From: Mesorhizobium sp. ES1-1
Lineage (GTDB): Bacteria > Pseudomonadota > Alphaproteobacteria > Rhizobiales > Rhizobiaceae
DNA length: 64,000 nucleotides
Reading direction: 5' to 3'
Assembly (NCBI RefSeq): GCF_020164785.1
Contig: NZ_JAIUGX010000009.1
Location: 1-64,000 of the forward strand
The translations under genes were made by a program, and so were the position numbers. A model generated the notes under the pieces. That model saw only the letters and a list, made by a program, of their open reading frames with translations. It was not told the origin of the DNA and made no database searches. This document shows, one piece after another, positions 24,867-32,953 of this stretch; within the stretch, counting starts at the first letter, position 1, and the number at the start of each line of letters is the position of its first letter.

Positions 24867-26234
24867 CTACACCTGCTCCGCCTGGCTCCTGTTGTAATCA
24901 TGGATGGTGGGGCTCAGTTTCCGCCGCAGGAAGTTCGATATGGCGTCGAAGGTGAAGACCACGAGAAGCGTCAGCAGCACCATGTAGAAGACGTTGGCCC
25001 AATTGGAATTGGTGCGCATGGCTTCCCATAATTTCAGGCCGATGCCGCCGGCGCCGACGGCGCCGATGATGGTGGCGCCCCTGGTGTTGGATTCCCACTG
25101 GTAGAGTGTCTGGCTGATGAACACCGGCACCACTTCCGGGATCACGCCGTAACGCTGCACCAGGAGGCCGTTGGCGCCGGTCGATATGACGCCTTCGCGA
25201 GGCTTGTCGTCGATGTTCTCCAAAGCTTCGGAATAGGTTTTGCCGAGCGTGCCTACCTCGGTGAAGAAGATGGCCGCGCTGCCGGCCAGCGGGCCTGGTC
25301 CGAAGGCGCGGGTGAAGAACAGCGCCCAGATCAGCATGTCGACCGAGCGCATGAAGTCGAAGAAGCGCTTGAGCACCTGGCTCAGCCAGCCGCTCGGCGT
25401 GATGTTGCGGGCGGCGAAGAAAGCGAGCGGGAAAGCGACGAGGCCGCCGAGCAGCGTGCCGAGAAACGCCATGACGATGGTCTGCAGCATCTTTGTCCAG
25501 ACGTCGCCATGTTGCCACTGGGCGTTGTACCAGATGTTGTCGCCGGCAAGGGCGAGGTTCGAAGTGCCCGGCTTGAGCTCAGGCCCGGACAGGATCAGCG
25601 TCACAACTTCGCCAGTGGACTTGCCAAAGAAGGGGGAGCGGGTGTCGAAGACGAAATTCGCCCAGCCGAGGAAACGCTTGCGCACCTTGACGCGGTCAAC
25701 GGTGACGCGCACCTCGCCGGCGAAGCCCATCCTTGCGACCACCTCGTCATCATGCGCGGTAATCCAGTCCGGTACTGGGCCGGCAATCACCGGCTTGCCG
25801 CTGGCCAGCGCCACGGGGATGGTTTGGCCGTTGGCCGTGATGATCGCTTGCGTTTTGTCGAAGGTGACGGATTTCGCCAGGCCATCGATCAGCACGGTGA
25901 AAGTGCCGTCCGCATTCCTGGTCACCCAGTCGGGGTTCGGACTGTCGCCAAGTGCTGAGAAACGCGGATATTTAGGTGTGATCTGCGGCTGGTCGAGACG
26001 GAACTCAGGCTGCAGATCGTAACTGACCCATTGCGACAGGAAGAGCGGCAACCGCTCCCAATGGGAGTCCCGCAGCACCTGCGGCAGGCTGAAGAACCAC
26101 AAGGCGTAGGCGAGATAGAGCACGGTGCCGGCAAGCAGGAGTAACGGCCCAAAGCGCTTGTAGACCGGCCGGCGGAACAGCAGCGGGAAGCGGTCCTCGA
26201 TCGCCCTGATCTCGCCGGCGGTCATAGCAGCCAT
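24867..26234 (-). CDS. phnE: Phosphonate ABC transporter permease PhnE/PhoT (long form)
   Basis: A 455-residue inner-membrane permease of the phosphonate/phosphate uptake system. After the first helix (LLLLAGTVLYLAYALWF, about residues 31-47) there is a periplasmic insert of about 190 residues before the transport domain, which begins near MLQTIVMAFLGTLLGG. The coupling segment is around GVISTGANGLLVQRYGVIPEVV. A long second permease is also found in rhizobial phoCDET systems (PhoT), so the length is a group feature, not a fusion artefact. One base separates it from the upstream permease, and it is the last gene of the phn operon. Confidence 0.92.
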   Translation of the reverse strand: MAAMTAGEIRAIEDRFPLLFRRPVYKRFGPLLLLAGTVLYLAYALWFFSLPQVLRDSHWERLPLFLSQWVSYDLQPEFRLDQPQITPKYPRFSALGDSPNPDWVTRNADGTFTVLIDGLAKSVTFDKTQAIITANGQTIPVALASGKPVIAGPVPDWITAHDDEVVARMGFAGEVRVTVDRVKVRKRFLGWANFVFDTRSPFFGKSTGEVVTLILSGPELKPGTSNLALAGDNIWYNAQWQHGDVWTKMLQTIVMAFLGTLLGGLVAFPLAFFAARNITPSGWLSQVLKRFFDFMRSVDMLIWALFFTRAFGPGPLAGSAAIFFTEVGTLGKTYSEALENIDDKPREGVISTGANGLLVQRYGVIPEVVPVFISQTLYQWESNTRGATIIGAVGAGGIGLKLWEAMRTNSNWANVFYMVLLTLLVVFTFDAISNFLRRKLSPTIHDYNRSQAEQV

Positions 26235-26235
26235 G

Positions 26236-27195
26236 TCAGGCTCCCATCAGGAAGGCCTGTTCGCCGACGAGCTTGCGGCGGACCCAGGCGGAGAACTGGT
26301 CGATGATGAAGATTGTGGTGAACAGCAGCAGCACCAAAGCCAGCGTCTTGGCGCCGAAGCCGCGCGAGATGGACAGCTTCAGCTCCTCGCCGATGCCGCC
26401 GCCGCCGACCGCGCCCATGATGGTCGAGATGCGCACGTTGATCTCGATGCGGAGCAATGTGTAGGACATGAAATTGGGCATCACCTGCGGCAGGCCGGCA
26501 AACCGGACACGCTCGAACCAGTTGGCGCCGACCGCGCGCAGACCTTCCTCGGCCCGCATGTCGATGTTCTCGTTGATCTCGTAGAACAGCTTGCCCAGCG
26601 CGCCGAGCGAATGCAGGCCGATGGCGATGATGGCGGCGACCGGGCCGGCTGAGACGATGGCTGCGAACAGGCCGGCGATAACGATCTCGGGGAAGGCGCG
26701 CAGCAACTCCATGAACCGCTTGACGACAAGGCGCAGCACCGGGTGCGGCGTCAGGTTGCGCGCCGCGATGAACGAGAACGGCACGGCGAAGATGAAGCCG
26801 ATGAAGGTCGAGACTAGCGCCACGTTCACCGTGGTCAGCATCAGCTCGAAATATTCGGGAATGTAGAAACCACCCCAGACATAGGAACGGCCAAGTGGGA
26901 AGTTGAACTCCTGCGTGCCGGTGTCGTGCGGTGAGGCGATGTCGAACAGGGCCCGCCAGACGTCGTTCCAATCCTTGGGGACGAGCCAGCTCAGGAAATC
27001 CAGAATGTGCGGCAAGCGGTCGAAGAAGTGCCCGGCATTGGCCTCGTCGGCGAACCAAATGCTGGTGAACATCGCGACAAGCAGCAAGGCGACCCCAAGC
27101 ACCGCATAAAACCGGCGCAGCGATGTCTGGCGTCGCCAGGCATCGGCCATCTGGTGGGTGCGGCCGGAGGAGGGGGCTGTTATCGAAAGGGTCAT
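26236..27195 (-). CDS. phnE: Phosphonate ABC transporter permease PhnE
   Basis: The first of two PhnE-family permeases, 319 residues. A helix in FYAVLGVALLLVAMFTSIWF is followed by a periplasmic segment of about 65 residues, then the transport domain with TTVNVALVSTFIGFIFA and the coupling loop GLRAVGANWFERVRFAGLPQV. It pairs with the long permease encoded next to form the channel. A Rho-independent terminator lies between this gene and phnD upstream, so permease levels are probably below binding-protein levels. Confidence 0.93.
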   Translation of the reverse strand: MTLSITAPSSGRTHQMADAWRRQTSLRRFYAVLGVALLLVAMFTSIWFADEANAGHFFDRLPHILDFLSWLVPKDWNDVWRALFDIASPHDTGTQEFNFPLGRSYVWGGFYIPEYFELMLTTVNVALVSTFIGFIFAVPFSFIAARNLTPHPVLRLVVKRFMELLRAFPEIVIAGLFAAIVSAGPVAAIIAIGLHSLGALGKLFYEINENIDMRAEEGLRAVGANWFERVRFAGLPQVMPNFMSYTLLRIEINVRISTIMGAVGGGGIGEELKLSISRGFGAKTLALVLLLFTTIFIIDQFSAWVRRKLVGEQAFLMGA

Positions 27196-27205
27196 GATCG
27201 GGATG

Positions 27206-27236
27206 CAAAAAGGGCGGCGCTTTCGGCGCCGCCCTT
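27206..27236 (-). terminator. Rho-independent terminator/attenuator between phnD and phnE
   Basis: On the minus strand the stem AGGGCGGCGC/GCGCCGCCCT closes a short CGAAA-type loop and is followed by TTTTTGC. This fits an intrinsic terminator just downstream of phnD and upstream of the permease start, as expected for lowering permease output. Confidence 0.8.
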
Positions 27237-27249
27237 CCTGATTTCGCCG

Positions 27250-28158
27250 TCAACCGCCGATGGCGGCCTTACGGGCTTCGATGATGACGTTGTAGAAGTC
27301 GGGCTTCACGGGCACGTAGCCGGTAAAATCGCCACCCTCGACACCTTCGAAGCAGGCCTTGTCCTTCTTGGGCAGGTCGGTGAAGAAGGCAGTAAGCTTC
27401 GCGGTCATGTCGTCGCCGAGCGCGGTGCGCACGACCAGCGGGCCGTTCGGGATCAGCCCGGAGCGCCAGACTTCCATGAAGTCGTTGGGGTCGACGGCGC
27501 CCTTGGCGACTTCCTTGTGGAAGGTGCCGGAGGTGTAGCCGTTCTTGAAGTCGCCGATGCCGGAGGAATCGTCAACCGCCACATCGACCTTGCCGTCGCG
27601 CACGGCGAGCACGTTGTTCTCATGGCCACCGCTGAACTGCGTGGAGGCGAAGAAGGTCTCGTTCGAAGCCCCGGTATCCTTCGGGATCTGGGTCAGCGGG
27701 ATCAGATAACCGGAGGTCGAATCCGGATCGGCATAGCCGAGCTTCTTGCCCTTGGCGGACTGGATGTCGGTGATGCCCGACGATTTCAGCGCCAGGCCGA
27801 TCGAATAATATCCCGTGGCGCCGTCCGTCTGCTGGGTGGTGAGAATAGGGGTAACGGCCTTAGGATCCTTGAGGGCGATGCTGGCGTAGCCTGATGCGCC
27901 GAGTTCTGCGAAGTCCAGCGTGCCGCCAAGCAGGCCCTGGATGACGCCGTCATAATCGGCGGCGGGGAAGAGCGACACCTTTTCGAAGCCGAATTCGGTC
28001 TTCAGATGATCTGCGAGGCACTGGAAGTTGCGCAGCCGGTCTGTCTCGTTTTCGCCGCCGAGAATGCCGACGCGAAACTCCTTCATGTCGGCCGCGTGAG
28101 CGGCGCTTGTCGCCATGGCGAGCACCGAAACGGCGCTGAGAACCATTTTCCTGAACAT
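27250..28158 (-). CDS. phnD: Phosphonate ABC transporter substrate-binding protein PhnD
   Basis: This 302-residue periplasmic receptor for phosphonates (and, in rhizobial PhoD, also phosphate) has a signal peptide ending near SAAHAAD. The mature protein has the family features ILGGENETDRLRNFQ near the start, FPAADYDGVIQGLLGGTLDFAELGAS, and the phosphonate-pocket segment YADPDSTSGYLIP near residues 145-157. Threonine and serine residues there contact the phosphonate oxygens in characterised homologues. It lies between phnC (96-bp gap) and the attenuator before phnE. Confidence 0.94.
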   Translation of the reverse strand: MFRKMVLSAVSVLAMATSAAHAADMKEFRVGILGGENETDRLRNFQCLADHLKTEFGFEKVSLFPAADYDGVIQGLLGGTLDFAELGASGYASIALKDPKAVTPILTTQQTDGATGYYSIGLALKSSGITDIQSAKGKKLGYADPDSTSGYLIPLTQIPKDTGASNETFFASTQFSGGHENNVLAVRDGKVDVAVDDSSGIGDFKNGYTSGTFHKEVAKGAVDPNDFMEVWRSGLIPNGPLVVRTALGDDMTAKLTAFFTDLPKKDKACFEGVEGGDFTGYVPVKPDFYNVIIEARKAAIGG

Positions 28159-28254
28159 TGGATATATTTCTCCTGTGGGTTCCGGCCCCGCGCCGGCAGC
28201 GTTGTTATCGATGTGACCAGTGCCCTTGACGCGGGCTGACGACCCCGGCCGCCC

Positions 28255-29112
28255 TCAGTAGCCGGGGAATGCCGGTTCGAGCGGTCCGGCGGATGCGAGG
28301 ATCCTTTGCCTGAAGGCGAAGCTGGTCGAGGTGATAGCCTCGGAGATTTCGCCGCCATTGTTGTCGACGCCATAAACCAAGCGGACGGCCTCACGGTTGA
28401 GTTCTTCCGGCGGGCCGTCGAAGACGACCTTGCCGGCGGCCATGCCGATGATCCGGTTGCAATAGGTGCGGGCCGTGTCCAGCGTGTGGAGATTGGTGAT
28501 GACGGTGATGCCCTCGCGCAGATTGATGTCCTGCAGGGAATCCATCACCACCTTGGCGTTGAGCGGGTCGAGCGAAGCGATCGGCTCGTCGGCAAGGATC
28601 ACCCTTGGCTGCTGCATCATGGCGCGGGCAATCGCGACGCGCTGCTGCTGTCCCCCCGACAGGGTTCCGGCGGGCTGCAACGCGATGCGGGCAATATCGA
28701 GCCGGTCGAGAGCGGCGACAGCCTCGGCGCATTCGGCGCGGGAAAAAATGCCCAGGAGATTGGTGAGGGTCGAACGGTGGTTCAGCTTGCCGAGCAGCAC
28801 ATTGGTCAGCACGTCGAGGCGCGGGACCAGATTGAACTGCTGGAAGATCATGGCGCAGTCGCGCTGCCAGCGCCGCAGCGGCGGACCCTGCAGCTTGGAC
28901 ACGTTGGCGCCGTCAAAAAAAATCGACCCCTGGCTGGGATCGATGAGACGGTTGATCATGCGCAGCAGCGTCGACTTGCCAGCGCCCGAACGGCCGATGA
29001 TGCCGACCATCTGGCCTTGCGGGATCGAGATGTTGATGTCGCTAACGGCGGTATTCCTGCCGAAACGTCGGCTGACACCGCGGATATCGAGGGTGGCGGA
29101 AGTGGCTGACAT
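28255..29112 (-). CDS. phnC: Phosphonate ABC transporter ATP-binding protein PhnC
   Basis: A 285-residue ATPase that powers phosphonate import. From the ATG at 29112 (MSATSATLDIRGVSRRFG) it shows Walker A GRSGAGKSTLLR, signature LSGGQQQRVAIARAM, Walker B VILADEPIASLDP and the switch histidine in ITNLHTLDTAR; NLH in place of THD is typical of PhnC. A longer in-frame start at 29214 has no support. It begins the transport half (phnC, phnD, phnE, phnE) of the cluster, 135 bp after the acetyltransferase gene, leaving room for its own promoter. Confidence 0.94.
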   Translation of the reverse strand: MSATSATLDIRGVSRRFGRNTAVSDINISIPQGQMVGIIGRSGAGKSTLLRMINRLIDPSQGSIFFDGANVSKLQGPPLRRWQRDCAMIFQQFNLVPRLDVLTNVLLGKLNHRSTLTNLLGIFSRAECAEAVAALDRLDIARIALQPAGTLSGGQQQRVAIARAMMQQPRVILADEPIASLDPLNAKVVMDSLQDINLREGITVITNLHTLDTARTYCNRIIGMAAGKVVFDGPPEELNREAVRLVYGVDNNGGEISEAITSTSFAFRQRILASAGPLEPAFPGY

Positions 29113-29180
29113 GGGCTGGGCTCCGATCCGGGCCTTATTGATCGTCAGGCTCTCGCCTAACGCAGCCGCATGAACCTGCC

Positions 29181-29198
29181 ATGTCGCCACCATGTCAG
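29181..29198 (-). promoter_or_regulatory. Weak Pho-box-like repeat upstream of phnC
   Basis: On the minus strand CTGACAT-GGTG-GCGACAT has the 11-bp period of PhoB sites. The first half differs from CTGTCAT by one base, the second by three. It lies 69 bp upstream of the phnC start. This is a weaker match than the site at 35215. Confidence 0.35.
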
Positions 29199-29247
29199 TT
29201 TTGTAACGCTCCACAGGCAGTGCTGCGGGGCGCGAGATCGCGGCCTG

Positions 29248-29865
29248 TCAGCGGCCGTGCTTCTCCAGAAACGCCTCGGCAGATAATTGCCGAAAATCCT
29301 CGAGAGACGCGCGCAGCCTGGCATGGTCCCAGTCCCACCAGGCGAGCGCCTGGTAGCGCTCGGCGGTGCGGCGGTCGAAGCGTTCGCGGATCGGCTTGGC
29401 CGGCACGCCGGCGACGATGGTGTAGGGCTCGACGTCCTTCGAGACGACGGCTCCAGCGCCGACAGCAGCGCCGTCGCCGACGGTGACGCCGGGCAGGACG
29501 GTGGAGCCGTGACCAAGCCAGGTATCGTGGCCGATCTTGACGCGCCTGGCGCGGCGCTCAGCGAAGAACGCGCTCTCGTGCTCGGCATCGTCCCAATAAT
29601 CCGCGGCGCGATAGGTGAAATGGTGCAGGGTCGGCCGCGACATCGGGTGATTGGTGGCATTGAGACGCACGCTGGCCGCGATGTTGGCGAACTTGCCGAT
29701 CGTTGCGCACCAGACGGCACAGTCCTGCATCATGTAGGAATAATCGCCGAGCTCGCTCTCCGAAACCCGGCTGCGCTCGGCGATCTCGGTCCAGCGCCCG
29801 ACCACGGAGTTTTCGATCTCCGCCGTCGGGTGGACCAAGGGCGTCTCCGACAATTTCCTGGTCAT
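29248..29865 (-). CDS. Hexapeptide-repeat acetyltransferase of the phn cluster
   Basis: This 205-residue left-handed beta-helix acyltransferase is of the type found in phosphonate operons. Hexapeptide character is visible in HPTAEIENSVVGRWTEIAE and later in VKIGHDTWLGHGSTVLPGVT and VGDGAAVGAGAVVSKDVEPY. The active-site-type histidine region is LNATNHPMSRPTLHHF. Its start overlaps the phnL stop as ATGA, so it is translationally coupled to the C-P lyase genes. The likely role is acetylation of aminophosphonates or of a related intermediate, as PhnO does with a different fold. The substrate is inferred from context only. Confidence 0.88.
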   Translation of the reverse strand: MTRKLSETPLVHPTAEIENSVVGRWTEIAERSRVSESELGDYSYMMQDCAVWCATIGKFANIAASVRLNATNHPMSRPTLHHFTYRAADYWDDAEHESAFFAERRARRVKIGHDTWLGHGSTVLPGVTVGDGAAVGAGAVVSKDVEPYTIVAGVPAKPIRERFDRRTAERYQALAWWDWDHARLRASLEDFRQLSAEAFLEKHGR

Positions 29866-30569
29866 GCGGCGATCTTTCCCGGAGCGAACGCGGTGACGTC
29901 GATGACGCGGTCGGCGACCGCCTCGCGCACGTCTTGGTCGTGGAAGATGCCGAGCAGCGCCACGTCGGACGCCTTCTTGGCGGCGATGAGCTCGATCACC
30001 ACGTCGCGGTTTTTGGCATCGAGGGATGCCGTCGGTTCGTCGAGCAGCAGGATCGGATGCCCGGTGATGAAGCCGCGAGCGATGTTGACGCGCTGCTGCT
30101 CGCCGCCCGAGAAGGTTGCCGGCGGCAATGCCCATAATTTCTCCGGCAGATTGAGCCTGGCCAGCAAGTCGCGAGCCTTGCTTCTGGCACTTTCGCGTTC
30201 CTCGCCGCGCTCGACCAGTGGCTCGGCGACGACGTCGAGTGCCGAAACGCGCGGCACCGTGCGCAGGAACTGGCTGACATAGCCGATCGTTTGCCGGCGT
30301 ACCGCCAGCACGGTGCGCGGGCCGGCGGTGGCGAGATCGATCAATCCACCATCGTGCGTCACGATGATTTGGCCTTCGTCGACGGCATAGTTGCCGTAGA
30401 GCATCTTCAGGATCGAGCTCTTGCCAGCGCCGGATGGACCGCCGAGCACGGTGCATTCGCCGGCCCTGATCGAAAACGAAACGTCGGCGACGACCGGCAG
30501 TTTGATGCCATCGCGCAGATGCATGGTGAAGCTCTTGGCGACGTTGGAGACAACGAGGGGCGTGGGCAT
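29862..30569 (-). CDS. phnL: C-P lyase accessory ATP-binding protein PhnL
   Basis: A 235-residue ABC-type ATPase without permease partner, one of the two such proteins of the C-P lyase system. Walker A is GGPSGAGKSSILKML, the signature FSGGEQQRVNIARGF, Walker B ILLLDEPTASLDA, and the switch histidine is in GIFHDQDVR. The sequence HLRDGIKLPVVADVSFSI near the start is typical of PhnL. In characterised bacteria PhnL is needed with PhnK and the PhnGHIJ core for phosphonate breakdown. It follows phnK by two bases and overlaps the acetyltransferase start. Confidence 0.94.
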   Translation of the reverse strand: MPTPLVVSNVAKSFTMHLRDGIKLPVVADVSFSIRAGECTVLGGPSGAGKSSILKMLYGNYAVDEGQIIVTHDGGLIDLATAGPRTVLAVRRQTIGYVSQFLRTVPRVSALDVVAEPLVERGEERESARSKARDLLARLNLPEKLWALPPATFSGGEQQRVNIARGFITGHPILLLDEPTASLDAKNRDVVIELIAAKKASDVALLGIFHDQDVREAVADRVIDVTAFAPGKIAA

Positions 30570-30571
30570 GG

Positions 30572-31348
30572 CTATACCTGCAAAATGGAAGAAACCAGCA
30601 ATTGCGTATAGGGCGCGCGGGGATCGTCGAGCACACGGTCGGTGAGGCCGCTTTCGACGACACGGCCGTCCTTCATGACCATCATGCGCTGCGACAGGAG
30701 CCGCGCCACTGCGAGGTCGTGGGTCACGACGATGGCCGCCAGGCCGAGATCGGTGACCAGGCCCCGCAACAGATCGAGCAGGCGCGCCTGCACCGAGACG
30801 TCGAGGCCGCCGGTCGGCTCATCCATGAAGACCAGCCTTGGTCCGGTGACGAGGTTGCGGGCAATCTGCAGGCGCTGGCGCATGCCGCCGGAAAAGGCGC
30901 GTGGCTCGTCGTCGATGCGGTCTTCTTCGATCTCGACGCGCGACAGCCAATCGACAGCCGTGGCGCGGATCTTGCCGTAGTGGCGGTCACCGACCGCCAT
31001 CAGCCGCTCGCCGACATTGGCGCCGGCCGAAACGGTCATGCGCAGGCCATCGGCCGGGTTCTGATGGACGAAGCCCCAGTCGGTGCGCATCAGAAAGCGG
31101 CGTTCGGCCTCGCTCATGCGGTAGAGCTCACGGAAATGGCCGTCGCGCATGCGGTAGCTGGCGGTGCCGGATGAGGGCAACAACCGCGTCGACAGGCAGT
31201 TCAGAAGCGTGGTCTTGCCGGAACCGGACTCGCCGACGACAGCCAGGACTTCGCCCGGCCAGAGGTCGAAGGTGACGTTGTCGCAGCCGACGCGCGAGCC
31301 GTAGGACTTGGAAAGCGCCGAGACGCGCAGCAATGGTTCGTCGGTCAT
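30572..31348 (-). CDS. phnK: C-P lyase ATP-binding subunit PhnK
   Basis: A 258-residue ABC-type ATPase that docks on the PhnGHIJ core through PhnJ. Walker A is GESGSGKTTLLNCL (about residues 37-50), the signature FSGGMRQRLQIARNL, Walker B LVFMDEPTGGLDV and the switch histidine is in VVTHDLAVARLL. The ATG at 31348 overlaps the phnJ stop as ATGA; the longer frame to 31543 is phnJ read out of frame. The sequence WGFVHQNPADGLRM is characteristic of PhnK. Family assignment is secure. Confidence 0.95.
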   Translation of the reverse strand: MTDEPLLRVSALSKSYGSRVGCDNVTFDLWPGEVLAVVGESGSGKTTLLNCLSTRLLPSSGTASYRMRDGHFRELYRMSEAERRFLMRTDWGFVHQNPADGLRMTVSAGANVGERLMAVGDRHYGKIRATAVDWLSRVEIEEDRIDDEPRAFSGGMRQRLQIARNLVTGPRLVFMDEPTGGLDVSVQARLLDLLRGLVTDLGLAAIVVTHDLAVARLLSQRMMVMKDGRVVESGLTDRVLDDPRAPYTQLLVSSILQV

Positions 31349-32262
31349 TGCGCCGGCTCCATGTTTCCTGGGGCAGAGTGGGTTTCGGGGGCAAGGTCGG
31401 TTTCCGGCGCAAGATGACCGCGATGGCCGTCTCCGCGCCGCTTCTCGCAGTAATCCGTGTCGGAGCATACGAACATGTGGTCGCCATGGTCGTCGAGAAT
31501 GACCTCGTCGAGATAGACATTCTTGGCCGCGCAAAGCGCACAAGGCTGGTCGAAGGTCTGTACTTCGAACGGATGGTCCTCGAAGTCGAGGCTGACGACC
31601 TCGGTGAAGGGCGGCAGCGCATAAATGCGCTTCTCGCGGCCGGCGCCGAACAGCTGCAGAGCCGGCGAGTGGTTCATTTTCGGATTGTCGAATTTCGGCG
31701 TCGGCGATGGGTCCATCACATAGCGGCCCTCCACCTTGACCGGATAGGCATAGGTGGTGGCGATGCGCCCGTGCCTGGCGATGTCTTCGTAGAGCTTCAC
31801 ATGCATGAGGCCGTATTCCTCCAGCGCATGCATTTTCCGGGTCTCGGTTTCGCGCGGCTCGAGGAAGCGTAGCGGCTCGGGGATCGGCACCTGGTAGACC
31901 AGCACTTGCCCGGCCGCCAACGGATGTTCGGGGATGCGGTGCCGGGTCTGGATGATGGTGGCGGAGGCGGTGTCCGTCGTCACCGCGACATTGGCTACCT
32001 TCCTGAAGAAGGCGCGGATCGAGACGGCATTGGTGGTGTCGTCGGCGCCCTGGTCGATGACCTTCAGCACATCGTCGGGGCCGATGATCGAGGCGGTGAC
32101 CTGGACGCCGCCAGTGCCCCAGCCATAAGGCATCGGCATTTCGCGCGAGGCGAACGGCACCTGGTAGCCGGGGATGGCGATGCCTTTGAGGATCGCCCGG
32201 CGGATCATCCTTTTGGTCTGCTCGTCGAGATAGGCGAAGTTGTAGGTGGCGATGTCGGTCAT
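31345..32262 (-). CDS. phnJ: Alpha-D-ribose 1-methylphosphonate 5-phosphate C-P lyase PhnJ
   Basis: This 305-residue radical-SAM enzyme breaks the carbon-phosphorus bond. The four conserved cysteines are visible as CALC, then C-x5-C in VCSDTDYC, near residues 237-268. YNFAYLDEQTKRMIRRAILKG marks the N-terminus, given here only up to YNFAYLDEQTK. The C-terminus carries a degenerate repeat of acidic Pro-rich segments (LAPETDLAPETHSAP) beyond the usual family end. A GTG at 32277 is an alternative start. Unlike most phn operons, a 271-bp gap precedes it, occupied by a small gene on the opposite strand and the end of fosX. Confidence 0.95.
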   Translation of the reverse strand: MTDIATYNFAYLDEQTKRMIRRAILKGIAIPGYQVPFASREMPMPYGWGTGGVQVTASIIGPDDVLKVIDQGADDTTNAVSIRAFFRKVANVAVTTDTASATIIQTRHRIPEHPLAAGQVLVYQVPIPEPLRFLEPRETETRKMHALEEYGLMHVKLYEDIARHGRIATTYAYPVKVEGRYVMDPSPTPKFDNPKMNHSPALQLFGAGREKRIYALPPFTEVVSLDFEDHPFEVQTFDQPCALCAAKNVYLDEVILDDHGDHMFVCSDTDYCEKRRGDGHRGHLAPETDLAPETHSAPGNMEPAQ

Positions 32263-32327
32263 GGCGATCACATCCACATTGTGCTATTGCAGTGGCGTCC
32301 GGGACGCGGGGACAGGGGCGAAATTAG

Positions 32328-32531
32328 ATGAGCTCGACCGGGTGGATGCATCTCGCAATTGTGTTGGTGGGGTTCGTCGGCGTCGTTGTCTTTTTCCTTC
32401 GGCGCATGGTTTTTCCCGTTGCCAACGGAGGCTCTCAAGGTCAGTACGAGAGCATGGGTGGCGATTACTCCGGGTATGACAGCTATGGCGGTCACAGCCA
32501 TGACGGTGGCGGTCATGGTGGAGGGCACTGA
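32328..32531 (+). CDS. Small membrane protein with Gly/His-rich tail, antisense within the phn operon
   Basis: A 67-residue protein with one hydrophobic helix (LAIVLVGFVGVVVFFLRRMV, about residues 9-28) followed by a soluble tail rich in Gly, Ser, Tyr and His that ends HSHDGGGHGGGH. Such a tail could bind divalent metals. It is encoded on the plus strand between the minus-strand genes phnJ and fosX, and its stop is 2 bp from the fosX stop. The composition (a clear membrane segment plus low-complexity tail) and the fit to an otherwise empty gap argue for a real gene; no family was recognised. Confidence 0.6.
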   Translation: MSSTGWMHLAIVLVGFVGVVVFFLRRMVFPVANGGSQGQYESMGGDYSGYDSYGGHSHDGGGHGGGH

Positions 32532-32533
32532 AT

Positions 32534-32953
32534 TCATTGGGCCGTCTCCAATCCTCTGGCGTAGCGCGCCAGTCGCTCATTGAGCGTGCCGGTGTGCAGT
32601 TCGAACAGGTGGTTGTCGTCGTCGTAGAAATAGATCGAGCGACCTTCACCCTCGACGCGGGGACGCGGCGGGTGCATGTCTAGGCCGAGCTTGCCGACGC
32701 GCTCGAGGTAGCGGCCGAAATCGGCCTCATCAATCTTGAAGGCGATGTGGTTGTAGCTGCGCTTGGGCAGCGCCTCGCCTTCCATGATGGCGACCCAGAT
32801 GTCGCCGATCAGGAAGAATTTTTCGCGTGACAGCGAGAATTGCCGGATACCGCTGTCATACACTTCGCTTGCGTCGAAGACTCCGGTCAGGATCTCGGTC
32901 ATCCGGTTGAGATCGCGGACGATGAAGGTGATGTGGGAGAGACCTTCGATCAT
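32534..32953 (-). CDS. fosX: Fosfomycin epoxide hydrolase-like protein FosX (VOC superfamily)
   Basis: A 139-residue vicinal-oxygen-chelate protein. The metal ligands H7, H69 and E118 are all present (SHITF, NHIAF, FELHTG), as is the glutamate E44 (SREKF) that acts as general base in characterised FosX. FosX hydrolyses the epoxide of the phosphonate antibiotic fosfomycin using Mn(II). A FosX homologue inside a phn operon is known from Mesorhizobium loti, where the activity was weak and a role in phosphonate catabolism was suspected. Its start overlaps the phnI stop (ATGA), so it is translated with the C-P lyase genes. Confidence 0.93.
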   Translation of the reverse strand: MIEGLSHITFIVRDLNRMTEILTGVFDASEVYDSGIRQFSLSREKFFLIGDIWVAIMEGEALPKRSYNHIAFKIDEADFGRYLERVGKLGLDMHPPRPRVEGEGRSIYFYDDDNHLFELHTGTLNERLARYARGLETAQ

